Assembly: GCF_900110075.1 (NCBI RefSeq)
Contig: NZ_FOCJ01000001.1
Coordinates: forward strand, 310,001 to 374,000
DNA length: 64,000 bases
Source: Paenibacillus sp. OV219
Lineage (GTDB): Bacteria > Bacillota > Bacilli > Paenibacillales > Paenibacillaceae
Direction: 5' to 3'
Every line of letters begins with the position of its first letter. Within the stretch, counting starts at the first letter, position 1. Shown here piece after piece: positions 42,533 to 50,239 of this stretch. The notes beneath the pieces are model-generated. The model saw only the letters and a list, made by a program, of their open reading frames with translations, was not told the origin of the DNA and searched no databases. Made by a program: the position numbers and the translations under genes.

Positions 42533-43426
42533 TTATTTGATATCAGCATTAACGACAATATGTCGGTTGACAAAGGAGCGGTCACGATGATCCTCAATTA
42601 CCGCATGGCGGAAAATTGGGGATTTGCACCTTTCAATGTACTCCGTCGCCGTAATGCCACGAATGCGCTTATACATTTTTGAGAAGTGGTGCTCGTCCCC
42701 GAAGCCAGCCAAATAGGAGATTTGCTTCACTGTGCCTTGGCCCCGCATCATCAATTCTTCCGCATAGTGCAGCCGTCGTTCCAGCAGCATCCGCTTTGGC
42801 GTCATCCCGACAGCTGCAACGAACATGCGAGTAAAATGCTCATGTGACCAGCCAGACTGCTGTGCAATGCTCTCGATGGTGATCGGTTCTGTCAAATGGG
42901 CGTCCATGTAGGCGATGCTTCGGGCAATTTGCACAGGGTAGCTGCTTGCTGCGAACTCTGGTGTTTTGTCAGCGTAGGCGGCCAATTCCTCAAGTGCGGC
43001 ATCGAACAGGGAGGTTAACCGACGCTTCCAATGATGCGATTGATGGTTGGCGACGACGACGATTTGCTGCAAGATGGCGGCAATAAGCGAGCTGTGGTGG
43101 GCCGGGACGACGTGCACCTGCTGCAGCATTGAAGTGAACCTCGGATCTTTTGCCCGGAGCAGCTCGTAATCGAAATGAACGAACAGATGCCGGACGTTGC
43201 GGTCACGGTCGAACAGATAGCGGTGCTGAACGCCTGGCTGAGTCAGAACGAAACAAGGTGTGTCGAGCAGAATAGACAGTTCTTCAACCTCATAAATCGT
43301 TCCGGTCCCGTCTGGAAAGTATACGAGCTCATAATCTTCAATTGCGCGCGGCCCAAGAATATGACCGCCTGCTTGAACGCGAATATCACCGATGCTGTTA
43401 ATGACAGGTGTGACGCGTGCGTCCAT
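42533..43426 (-). CDS. AraC-family transcription regulator
   Basis: A 297-residue regulator. The N-terminal cupin-like sensor contains IEDYELVYFPDGTGTIYEVEE and VQHRYLFDRDRNVRHLFVHFDYE, and the C-terminal DNA-binding domain has IESIAQQSGWSHEHFTRMFVA and VKQISYLAGFGDEHHFSKMYKR. It lies just upstream of the dioxygenase gene and is the obvious candidate to control it. The tail after the domain (HAVIEDHRDRSFVNRHIVVNAD) is a little longer than usual. Confidence 0.9.
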   Translation of the reverse strand: MDARVTPVINSIGDIRVQAGGHILGPRAIEDYELVYFPDGTGTIYEVEELSILLDTPCFVLTQPGVQHRYLFDRDRNVRHLFVHFDYELLRAKDPRFTSMLQQVHVVPAHHSSLIAAILQQIVVVANHQSHHWKRRLTSLFDAALEELAAYADKTPEFAASSYPVQIARSIAYMDAHLTEPITIESIAQQSGWSHEHFTRMFVAAVGMTPKRMLLERRLHYAEELMMRGQGTVKQISYLAGFGDEHHFSKMYKRIRGITATEYIERCKSPIFRHAVIEDHRDRSFVNRHIVVNADIK

Positions 43427-43526
43427 CCGCTAAGTCACTTCCTTTCTGTCTTCTACCGTTATTATTGCTGAGAGGCAGGGAGCGGCGCAAGCTCTTCCTT
43501 TTGGAGCAGATGCCGTGTTTTTTATG

Positions 43527-43555
43527 TTGAAATTACTTGTGGCGCGAGCTATAGT
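43527..43555 (+). promoter_or_regulatory. Sigma-A promoter of the iclR gene
   Basis: TTGAAA (43527-43532), a 17-bp spacer and TATAGT (43550-43555), about 80 bp before the GTG start. Confidence 0.65.
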
Positions 43556-43583
43556 GGAGATAGATTAGTTTACTATATAAAAG

Positions 43584-43605
43584 TTGGTTTTATATGCAAA
43601 ACCAA
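43584..43605. promoter_or_regulatory. Candidate IclR operator
   Basis: A perfect inverted repeat, TTGGTTTT (43584-43591), 6-bp centre ATATGC, AAAACCAA (43598-43605). It begins about 28 bp after the -10 box and lies between promoter and start codon, a place suited to autorepression. Confidence 0.5.
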
Positions 43606-43634
43606 ATGGATATGGATGAGGCGATGGTGTAGCA

Positions 43635-44387
43635 GTGGCAGAGGAACGCAAATATTGGGTGCCTGCGCTAGAGAAGGCAGATAAAGTGCTGGCTGTACTC
43701 GCTAAGGAGCCGGCCAAGCATAAGCTGATTGACCTATCGCGGAAGCTGGACATTAACAAGAGCTCGATGTTCTCGCTTCTGAACACAATGGAGACGCTCG
43801 GTTGGGTGAGGCGCAGCGGGAGCGGGGGAGATACGTACTCGCTTGGGCATGCTTTTGCCGAATTCGGTTCGTCGTACTTGAAGCAGTATGATCTGCATCA
43901 GTCGTTCCAGGAGGAAGCGTCGGGCTCGCGTGATCGGCTGCAGGAGACGGTTCAACTGGCGAGGCGCGCGGGCAATCAGGTTCTCTACTTAGGGAAACTC
44001 GAAGCGGTAGCTCCAGTTCGGCTGCAATCCGAGCCAGGGATGCGGCTGTCGGCTCATGCAACGGCACTAGGCAAAGCGATGCTAGCTCAGCTGAGCGAGG
44101 AAGAGTTGCTTCGGTTATACCCAGAGGAGCAGCTTGCGCAGCTCACGCCACATACGATTAGCACCCGAAGCGCGCTGTTCAAGCAGCTGGAAGCGATCCG
44201 TGCAGATGGCTACGCGCTGGACGATCAGGAGTCCGTGATGGGCTTTCGATGTGTAGCGGCGCCGATCCGTGTAAGCAGCGGGGAGCAAGCGGCGGTCAGC
44301 TGTTCCATGCTGCTGCATCAATGGGCAGTGAAGTCAGATCAGGCAAGAGCAGAAATGCTGGATTTAGCAAAGCGGTTATCTGTGTAA
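43635..44387 (+). CDS. IclR-family transcription regulator
   Basis: A 250-residue regulator. A winged helix (about 14-75; KLIDLSRKLDINKSSMFSLLNTMETLGWVRR) is followed by the IclR effector domain (about 85-250; LGKLEAVAPVRLQSEPGMRLSAHATALGKAML, DDQESVMGFRCVAAPI). The start is GTG 43635. It precedes SDR and FAH genes on the same strand and probably controls them in response to a sugar acid. A palindrome upstream of it is a good autoregulatory site. Confidence 0.93.
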   Translation: MAEERKYWVPALEKADKVLAVLAKEPAKHKLIDLSRKLDINKSSMFSLLNTMETLGWVRRSGSGGDTYSLGHAFAEFGSSYLKQYDLHQSFQEEASGSRDRLQETVQLARRAGNQVLYLGKLEAVAPVRLQSEPGMRLSAHATALGKAMLAQLSEEELLRLYPEEQLAQLTPHTISTRSALFKQLEAIRADGYALDDQESVMGFRCVAAPIRVSSGEQAAVSCSMLLHQWAVKSDQARAEMLDLAKRLSV

Positions 44388-44415
44388 AACGACTAAGTTT
44401 AGGGAGATGAGAGGC

Positions 44416-45189
44416 ATGCGGTTGCAAAATAAAGTTATTCTCATTACAGGCTCAGGTTCAGGTATCGGCAAGGCGACGGCGATTCTGTTCGCTAGCGAAG
44501 GGGCGAAGTTGATTATTAACGACTTGTCCGAGCAGAACGGACAGGAAACCGTGCAAGAAATCGAAGCGGCAGGCGGCGAGGCGATCTTCATTCGCGCTGA
44601 CGTCACGAAGCCAGATGAAGTATCCGCAATGGTAGATCAAATTATTGCCCGCTACGGTGTCATTGATGTGCTCTTCAACAATGCCGGCATCAGCGGCGTC
44701 GGCGTTCTCCATGAAATCGAGCCGGAAGCTTGGGATCGCGTCATTAATGTAAACATCCGCGGCGTCTTCGTACCGAGCAAGTATGTCATTCCGCATATGA
44801 TCGAGCGCCGCAGCGGTTCAATCATCAATATGTCCTCTTGTATCGCGGAGATCGGACTAGCCCGCCGCGCTTCCTACGCGGCAACGAAAGGCGCTGTGCT
44901 TGCGCTGACGAAATCGATGCAGGTTGACTATGCGCAATATAACATTCGTGTGAATGCGCTGCTGCCGGGCACGATTATGACTCCTTTTGTGGAAAATTAT
45001 TTGAAAACCTCGTACGACGATCCTGAGGAAGCAATCAAGGGGCTGAAGAAGCGCCAGCTGAGCGAAGAGCTCGGTTTCCCTGCGGACGTTGCGAAAGCGG
45101 CTCTGTTCCTTGCTTCGGATGAGTCCTCGTTCGTTATGGGCTCGCCATTCTATGTAGACGGCGGCGTTGTATTCGGCAAGAACGCATAA
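44416..45189 (+). CDS. Short-chain dehydrogenase/reductase (possible 2-keto-3-deoxy-fuconate dehydrogenase)
   Basis: A 257-residue SDR. The cofactor motif TGSGSGIG is at 11-18, NNAG near 88, a serine in NMSSC near 139 and YAATK with the catalytic Tyr and Lys near 152-156. I place the start at ATG 44416, 9 bases from AGGGAG; the upstream ATG 44407 touches that site. With the FAH hydrolase 62 bp downstream and a lactonase-like gene further on, it fits the NAD-dependent oxidation of 2-keto-3-deoxy-L-fuconate. The pathway assignment is inferred from context; the SDR call is firm. Confidence 0.92.
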   Translation: MRLQNKVILITGSGSGIGKATAILFASEGAKLIINDLSEQNGQETVQEIEAAGGEAIFIRADVTKPDEVSAMVDQIIARYGVIDVLFNNAGISGVGVLHEIEPEAWDRVINVNIRGVFVPSKYVIPHMIERRSGSIINMSSCIAEIGLARRASYAATKGAVLALTKSMQVDYAQYNIRVNALLPGTIMTPFVENYLKTSYDDPEEAIKGLKKRQLSEELGFPADVAKAALFLASDESSFVMGSPFYVDGGVVFGKNA

Positions 45190-45251
45190 CAAGTGTGATT
45201 CCATAGCAGCTTTAATATAAATTACGATTTGAATGGAGGCATTCGAGCTTT

Positions 45252-46157
45252 ATGAAACTGGTTACGATCTCGAAACAAGGACGAGGCGCGCTCGGCGTTG
45301 CTGTCGCGAATGGCATCATTATTGATATTGAAGATGCGCTTCAAAACGTTCCAGCTACACATGAAGTACCAACTACGGTGACAGCGGTAATTGAAGGTGG
45401 CGAATCCGTGCTAGCTGCTCTACGCAGCTATGTTGCCGCATTACCTATAGCAGGTGCTGAAGCTTATGCTCGCAAGGAGAGCGACATTGAATGGGGACCG
45501 TGTGTAACGCATCCGAACAAAATCATCTGCGTCGGTCTTAACTACCGCAAACACGCGGAAGAGACGAACGCACCGATACCGGATTACCCGATTCTGTTCA
45601 ACAAATTCAACAACACATTGACTGGTCATCTGAAAGACATCGCCGTGCCGAAAGTAACAGAGAAGCTGGACTATGAAGCAGAACTTGTTATCGTCATCGG
45701 TAAGAACACCAAATATGTGGCGAAAGAAGACGCGCTGAGTCACGTTTTCGGCTACTGTGCGGTAAACGACTTGTCTGCGCGCGATCTGCAGCTTCGTACG
45801 CAACAATGGCTGCTCGGCAAAACTTGCGACGACTTCAGCCCGCTTGGACCTTATTTGGTAACAGCTGATGAGGTTGGCAATCCGAACGACCTGTGGATCA
45901 AATCGACCGTGAACGGCGAGGTACGCCAGTCGTCGAATACGTCGGATATGATTTTCCAGTGTGATGAGATTGTGAGCTACGTATCGCAGCATATGACGCT
46001 TGTACCTGGCGATGTTATCTTGACAGGAACGCCTGAAGGGGTCGTACTCGGTTTGCCGCCGGAGCAGCAGGTATACTTAAAGCCTGGCGATGTCGTCACG
46101 ATCGAGATCGAGAAGCTTGGCTCATTGACGAACCGTTTCGTGCCGGACCAAGGATAG
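45252..46157 (+). CDS. Fumarylacetoacetate hydrolase (FAH) family protein
   Basis: A 301-residue FAH-fold hydrolase. Metal ligands are in LDYEAELVIVIGK (two Glu) and VNDLSARDLQ (Asp); TGTPEGVVLG is the conserved C-terminal loop. Family members cleave carbon-carbon bonds of diketo acids. In this setting cleavage of 2,4-diketo-3-deoxy-L-fuconate (or the rhamnonate form) to pyruvate and L-lactate is the best guess. It resembles proteins often labelled ureidoglycolate lyase. Followed by a strong terminator. Confidence 0.9.
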   Translation: MKLVTISKQGRGALGVAVANGIIIDIEDALQNVPATHEVPTTVTAVIEGGESVLAALRSYVAALPIAGAEAYARKESDIEWGPCVTHPNKIICVGLNYRKHAEETNAPIPDYPILFNKFNNTLTGHLKDIAVPKVTEKLDYEAELVIVIGKNTKYVAKEDALSHVFGYCAVNDLSARDLQLRTQQWLLGKTCDDFSPLGPYLVTADEVGNPNDLWIKSTVNGEVRQSSNTSDMIFQCDEIVSYVSQHMTLVPGDVILTGTPEGVVLGLPPEQQVYLKPGDVVTIEIEKLGSLTNRFVPDQG

Positions 46158-46168
46158 TAGACATGAAG

Positions 46169-46194
46169 AAGGAGTGCCGAGGCACTCCTTTTTT
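46169..46194 (+). terminator. Intrinsic terminator after the FAH gene
   Basis: Perfect 10-bp stem AAGGAGTGCC/GGCACTCCTT with a 2-base gap between the arms (46169-46178, 46181-46190), followed by TTTT. With loop opening the effective stem is about 8 bp. Confidence 0.88.
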
Positions 46195-46201
46195 ATAGCA
46201 T

Positions 46202-46858
46202 TTAGTCTAAGATTACAGTTGTGGTGATCGGATAGTGGTCAGAAGGGTATCGCCCGTTATAGAGGCTGCGGTCGATGGTAGATGACGAAATTCGTGCATC
46301 CTCCGACATGTAAATATAATCGATTGGACTTCCCGTATCGCCGCCTTGGAAGCCGTGATAGGTGCGGCTCAGTGGTTCTTCCAAGAACGAGAATGCGGAG
46401 ATGAGGCCTGCCTCATGAATGAGTTCGATGACTTTGCTTGAAGGTTCGCAGTTGAAGTCACCAGTAAGCATAGATGGGATGAGGCTCTTTGAAGGGTTCA
46501 TCTTGGAAAGGATGAGCTGTATGCCGTTCTGCCGCGCTTCTTCGCTCACATGATCGAGATGAGTGTTATAGACGATCCATTCCTTGCCTTCAAGGCTGCT
46601 GAATTTAGCCCATGTGCACATGCGAGCGCAGCATTCGTCTGGTGTACCACTGCTTCGGCTAGCCCCAATTGATTGATATTCGGGCAGCAACGCTTGCAGA
46701 TCTTGCAGCATCGAAGGCAATCCTTCCTGGGTGCAAACGATGTCTGCTTGTGCTTGTTTGATTGCTTCAGCAACCTCATTAATCCGGTTAGGCCAAGCGT
46801 TGTCGCCATCCTCCAGAACGTGAACACGCAAATTGAAGGTCATAAAATTGAGCTGCAT
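46202..46858 (-). CDS. Endonuclease/exonuclease/phosphatase family protein with an internal deletion
   Basis: A 218-residue protein of the EEP fold. The active-site strands are present: FMTFNLR, CTQEG (Glu45), YNTHLDH, TGDFN and SDHYPITTT. Comparison with relatives of about 255 residues shows that some 35-40 residues are missing between SGTPDE (about 70-75) and CCARMCTWAKF. The lost piece normally carries a core strand (AIFYR type) and the FWLSETP loop. The reading frame is kept. The protein may be inactive or altered. It is convergent with the FAH gene, and a cre-like site lies upstream of its start. Confidence 0.8.
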   Translation of the reverse strand: MQLNFMTFNLRVHVLEDGDNAWPNRINEVAEAIKQAQADIVCTQEGLPSMLQDLQALLPEYQSIGASRSSGTPDECCARMCTWAKFSSLEGKEWIVYNTHLDHVSEEARQNGIQLILSKMNPSKSLIPSMLTGDFNCEPSSKVIELIHEAGLISAFSFLEEPLSRTYHGFQGGDTGSPIDYIYMSEDARISSSTIDRSLYNGRYPSDHYPITTTVILD

Positions 46859-46893
46859 TAGTATCCTCCTTCGACGATATGATATGTAAAAAT

Positions 46894-46907
46894 AGAAAAC
46901 GCTTACA
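46894..46907. promoter_or_regulatory. Candidate cre site
   Basis: AGAAAACGCTTACA matches 13 of 14 positions of the cre consensus TGWAARCGYTWNCW (first base differs). It lies in the 116-bp gap between the divergent EEP gene and the amidohydrolase gene, so CcpA could act on either. Confidence 0.5.
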
Positions 46908-46974
46908 GATTTACCTGTTATAACCGATGAACGGCTTCAGGACGAACTAAATATGAATAAGAGGAGTATTAAAA

Positions 46975-47817
46975 ATGATCAGAATAGATGCGCATCAACA
47001 TTATTGGAAGCTTGATCGCGGTGATTACGGCTGGCTGACACCGGAAGCGGGACCGGTTCTATATCGCGATTATGGACCTGCTGACCTTGAGCCGGAGCTT
47101 GAACGCGCCGGTGTGTCCCGTACGATTATTGTCCAAGCGGCGGCTACCCATGCGGAGACAGAATATATGCTGCAGCTTGCCGAGCAATCGGAGTCGGTGG
47201 CTGGCGTAGTGGGCTGGCTTGATTTTGCCGATCCGCAGTGGCGTCAGGTGTTGGAGTCGTTCTCCTCGCATCCGAAGTTTGTCGGCATCCGCGTCATGAT
47301 CCAGGACATGGGGGATGCGCGCGAGGTGCTGCAGCCGCAATTCGTGGAGGCGCTTCAAGAGCTGGCGGCGATTCAGCTGCCTGTCGATCTGCTGCTCGTA
47401 TCGCATCAACTCCCTGAAGCCATTGAATTGCTGAAGCAAGTCCCTGGCCTGCACGCGGTTATTGACCATATCGCGAAGCCACGGATCGGCGAGGGAGTCA
47501 TTGAGCCTTGGGCGAGCCAAATGAAGGAGATCGCGGAGTCGTTCCCAGGCGTGTATTGCAAGCTGTCCGGCATGATTACGGAGGCGAACCATCTGGAGTG
47601 GACGCCAGAGCAATTCGTCGCATATGTGCAGCATATCGTCGGCGTATTCGGCACGAAGCGCGTACTGTTCGGCAGCGATTGGCCGGTATGCTTGCTCGCT
47701 GGCAGCTACAGTGATGTGTGTGATGTACTGGCTTCTGCGCTGCCATCATCACTCGAAGCGGAGGAGCTCGAGGCGATTTACGGCGGGAACGCTGCTGCTT
47801 TCTATAAGCTGACCTAG
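46975..47817 (+). CDS. Amidohydrolase-family lactonase (L-fuconolactonase/rhamnonolactonase-like)
   Basis: A 280-residue metal-dependent hydrolase of the amidohydrolase_2 family. It opens with the DAHQHYW metal motif (His7, His9), then LLVSHQLP, AVIDHIAKPRIG and ends with LFGSDWPVC, the conserved Asp. This pattern, including Trp after HQHY and the GVVGWLDF strand, is typical of lactonases that open L-fucono- or L-rhamnono-lactones. It fits with the SDR and FAH genes upstream as a step of non-phosphorylative deoxysugar breakdown. Family call firm, substrate inferred. Confidence 0.88.
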   Translation: MIRIDAHQHYWKLDRGDYGWLTPEAGPVLYRDYGPADLEPELERAGVSRTIIVQAAATHAETEYMLQLAEQSESVAGVVGWLDFADPQWRQVLESFSSHPKFVGIRVMIQDMGDAREVLQPQFVEALQELAAIQLPVDLLLVSHQLPEAIELLKQVPGLHAVIDHIAKPRIGEGVIEPWASQMKEIAESFPGVYCKLSGMITEANHLEWTPEQFVAYVQHIVGVFGTKRVLFGSDWPVCLLAGSYSDVCDVLASALPSSLEAEELEAIYGGNAAAFYKLT

Positions 47818-47920
47818 CCGAATACTCCTTTTATACAACTTTCGCATAATATCCGGCACATGCCTGCTCTGTATACAATAGTAGAGAGCTGCATGAGATC
47901 GTTATGTGGGAGGTAAGAGG

Positions 47921-49369
47921 ATGGCAAGTTTGAATGGTGGCGCATACGCGCGGAGGCTTATATGTCTGTTATGCGCAATGCTGCTCGTTACCGTTGCGCT
48001 GCCGCTTCCGAGGGCGCATGCGGAGGTGCACATCTCCAAGTTCCAGCTGATCATGAACGGCGCACCTTACTTAATTGGCGGGGTGAAAATTAGTTACAGT
48101 GTCGCGGATGACAGTGCACTCAACACGGATGTGGACAGCACGAATATTCAGTACTCCTCAGATAATGGTTTAAATTGGTATCCGGTTCAGGAGTTGAACG
48201 TGTACGCTCCTGGATTCGGGGGATCATTTAGTCTGCCATTGGATGTTTCAATAACAAGTGTAATATTGAAATTGGATGCCGAATACTCGCCACTTTTTGG
48301 ATCCGACAGCCATCCTTCCATCACGATTGGCCCTTTCCCTGTCAAGCAGCCCGTTCAGCTAGACGGTCTGACCCTAACGGAAAATAAGGGCGGCTCCGTA
48401 ACGCTTGCTTGGAATGATAATTCGAACATGGAATCGTACTATCAGATCAAACGAACAGGCGGCAAGGACGGCGAAAAAGTCTTATATGTCAATGATACGA
48501 TGGATCATATGGGACCACTCAGCTTCACCGATCCCGTAACGAGCCCGGAAACACTCTATGTATATGCGGTGGAAATGATTATCGATAAGTTTACGCTGCC
48601 AGTTTATTTGATTCCTGGCGACGTGCCGCGTCTTTTTCAGACGAAGAAGAGGACGATACTCGATTCGAATATCGATGTTATATCGGTGGTTCCAGGAATT
48701 AAACTCCCTGATTTAGGTCAGATTGTTGGCGTTATTCCGGGAGGGTCGGGTGGCGACACAGGCTCTAGTTCTGGCTCTGGCTCAGGCTCAGGCACTGTTT
48801 CAGGACCACCGCCGCTCTCTGATGATCAGCTTGCAACTCTCGTTGCTGGAGCCAGCGAGTGGGCGAAACCTGATCTGATCGAGGCAATCAAGCAGAAACT
48901 AACGACGGATGCCGTACTTGGCAAATATCAGGAGTCGATTACAAGAGAGGAATTCGCGGGCATCGTCGTTCAATTATATCGTGTTAATACCGGTAAACCT
49001 CCGCAGCCCATCACGTCTAATCCTTTCTCAGATACGACGGATAATCAAGTGCTGGAAGCGAGCAATCTTGGCATTGTAAAAGGTACGTCAGCAACGACGT
49101 TCTCCCCGAAGGCGACGATTACGCGTCAGGAAATCTGCGTGATGTTGTACCGAGCTGCGCAAGCGGCCGATCCGGCGCTGGTGAAGGCAGATAACCACCC
49201 TTCATTCACGGATAAATCTCAAATTGCTGCTTGGGCGCTAGATGCCGTCGGTTTTCTGTCTAGCAAAGGAATTATGAAAGGCGTCGGCGGAGGCAAGGTC
49301 GATCCGCTCGGCAAAGTAACACGTGAGCAAGCGATCGCACTGATCATTCGTGCGTATAAGACGTTGTAA
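47921..49369 (+). CDS. Cell-wall-bound SLH-domain protein
   Basis: A 482-residue secreted protein. A signal peptide (about 1-35, ending RAHAEVH) leads into a beta-sandwich region, a fibronectin-III-like part (VTLAWNDNSNMESYYQIKR, about 150-215), a Gly/Ser linker (GGDTGSSSGSGSGSGT) and C-terminal SLH repeats (ITREEFAGIVVQLYR; NPFSDTTDNQ; ITRQEICVMLYRAA; FTDKSQIAAWALDAV; VTREQAIALIIRAY). SLH repeats anchor proteins to pyruvylated wall polymer. ATG 47921 is chosen (GGGAGGT 6 bases upstream) over GTG 47906. The N-terminal part has no enzyme motif that I recognise. Confidence 0.88.
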   Translation: MASLNGGAYARRLICLLCAMLLVTVALPLPRAHAEVHISKFQLIMNGAPYLIGGVKISYSVADDSALNTDVDSTNIQYSSDNGLNWYPVQELNVYAPGFGGSFSLPLDVSITSVILKLDAEYSPLFGSDSHPSITIGPFPVKQPVQLDGLTLTENKGGSVTLAWNDNSNMESYYQIKRTGGKDGEKVLYVNDTMDHMGPLSFTDPVTSPETLYVYAVEMIIDKFTLPVYLIPGDVPRLFQTKKRTILDSNIDVISVVPGIKLPDLGQIVGVIPGGSGGDTGSSSGSGSGSGTVSGPPPLSDDQLATLVAGASEWAKPDLIEAIKQKLTTDAVLGKYQESITREEFAGIVVQLYRVNTGKPPQPITSNPFSDTTDNQVLEASNLGIVKGTSATTFSPKATITRQEICVMLYRAAQAADPALVKADNHPSFTDKSQIAAWALDAVGFLSSKGIMKGVGGGKVDPLGKVTREQAIALIIRAYKTL

Positions 49370-49396
49370 TTTGCCTTTAGTCCACCACTGAATAGG

Positions 49397-49430
49397 AGCC
49401 TAAAGTACTTCCAAGTACTTCGGGCTTTTT
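49397..49430 (+). terminator. Intrinsic terminator after the SLH gene
   Basis: AAGTACTT pairs with AAGTACTT around a CC loop, extended by AGCC/GGCT (49397-49426, with small bulges), followed by five T. Confidence 0.82.
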
Positions 49431-49487
49431 ATTTTGCTCTGGGGCAAGTTATAGAGAAATGTATAAATGAAATCAGTCCCGGGACCG

Positions 49488-49533
49488 TTGACTTTAATCA
49501 TCCGAAACCGTATAGTCGAAATAGACTATGCGG
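49488..49533 (+). promoter_or_regulatory. padR promoter with overlapping operator
   Basis: TTGACT (49488-49493), 17-bp spacer, TATAGT (49511-49516) make a near-consensus sigma-A promoter. The -10 lies inside the left arm of an inverted repeat, CCGTATAGTC (49508-49517) and GACTATGCGG (49524-49533), 9 of 10 positions matching around GAAATA. Binding of the PadR product here would shut off the padR-efflux operon. Confidence 0.7.
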
Positions 49534-49564
49534 TGTTACTGCGTTTCGAAGGAGTGTATGGGAG

Positions 49565-50185
49565 ATGATCAAACGGAAAGTGAACAACATGCTGGCACTG
49601 GCTGTCTTGTCATTGCTCATTGAGAAACCGATGCATCCGTATGAAATTTCTGCAACGATGAAGCAGCGCGGCATTCCGGATGTGATCAAGCTGAACAACG
49701 GCTCGCTCTATTCCGTTGTAGAATCGCTGCTCAAGCAGATGTGGATTGTGCCGCTTCAGACGGAGCGGGAGGGGAAGCATCCTGAACGTACGATCTATGC
49801 GCCGACGGATGCAGGCCGTGCAGGATTTCATGAATGGATAAGGGAGCTGATCTATTCGCCGGTGAAGGAGTACCCGCACTTCCCGGCGGCTCTGTCGCTC
49901 ATCGGCCACATTGCGCCGCAAGAGACGATAGAACTGCTCCATCAACGCGTCGGCTACATCGAGAAAGAAATTGTGGAGCGCCGTGCGAGTATTGAGCTGT
50001 TCCTGAGCAGAGGGCTTGCACGAATCTACATCGTGGAGCAGCAGTTCATCCTGCATCAGCTTGAATCGGAGTTTTCATGGCTTCAGGCTTTTATCCGGGA
50101 GATCAAGGACGGAAGCTTCACGGAGCTGCAGGGTGGCGAACAAGTGTGGTTGAACTCGGTACCGATTTTTGATGATGAGCTGTAA
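49565..50185 (+). CDS. PadR-family transcription regulator
   Basis: A 206-residue regulator with the PadR winged helix at the N-terminus (LAVLSLLIEKPMHPYEISATMKQRGI; NNGSLYSVVESLLKQMWIVPLQ; RTIYAPTDAGRAGFHEW) and a long C-terminal helical dimerisation part (about 100-190). PadR repressors control efflux and stress genes and are relieved by drugs or phenolics. The MFS pump gene follows after 54 bp. A palindrome over the -10 hexamer of its promoter is the likely operator. Confidence 0.92.
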   Translation: MIKRKVNNMLALAVLSLLIEKPMHPYEISATMKQRGIPDVIKLNNGSLYSVVESLLKQMWIVPLQTEREGKHPERTIYAPTDAGRAGFHEWIRELIYSPVKEYPHFPAALSLIGHIAPQETIELLHQRVGYIEKEIVERRASIELFLSRGLARIYIVEQQFILHQLESEFSWLQAFIREIKDGSFTELQGGEQVWLNSVPIFDDEL

Positions 50186-50239
50186 AGGCGGGGTACAACA
50201 ACACGAAACATTATATGAACTGGAGGGGAGCTTCACACA

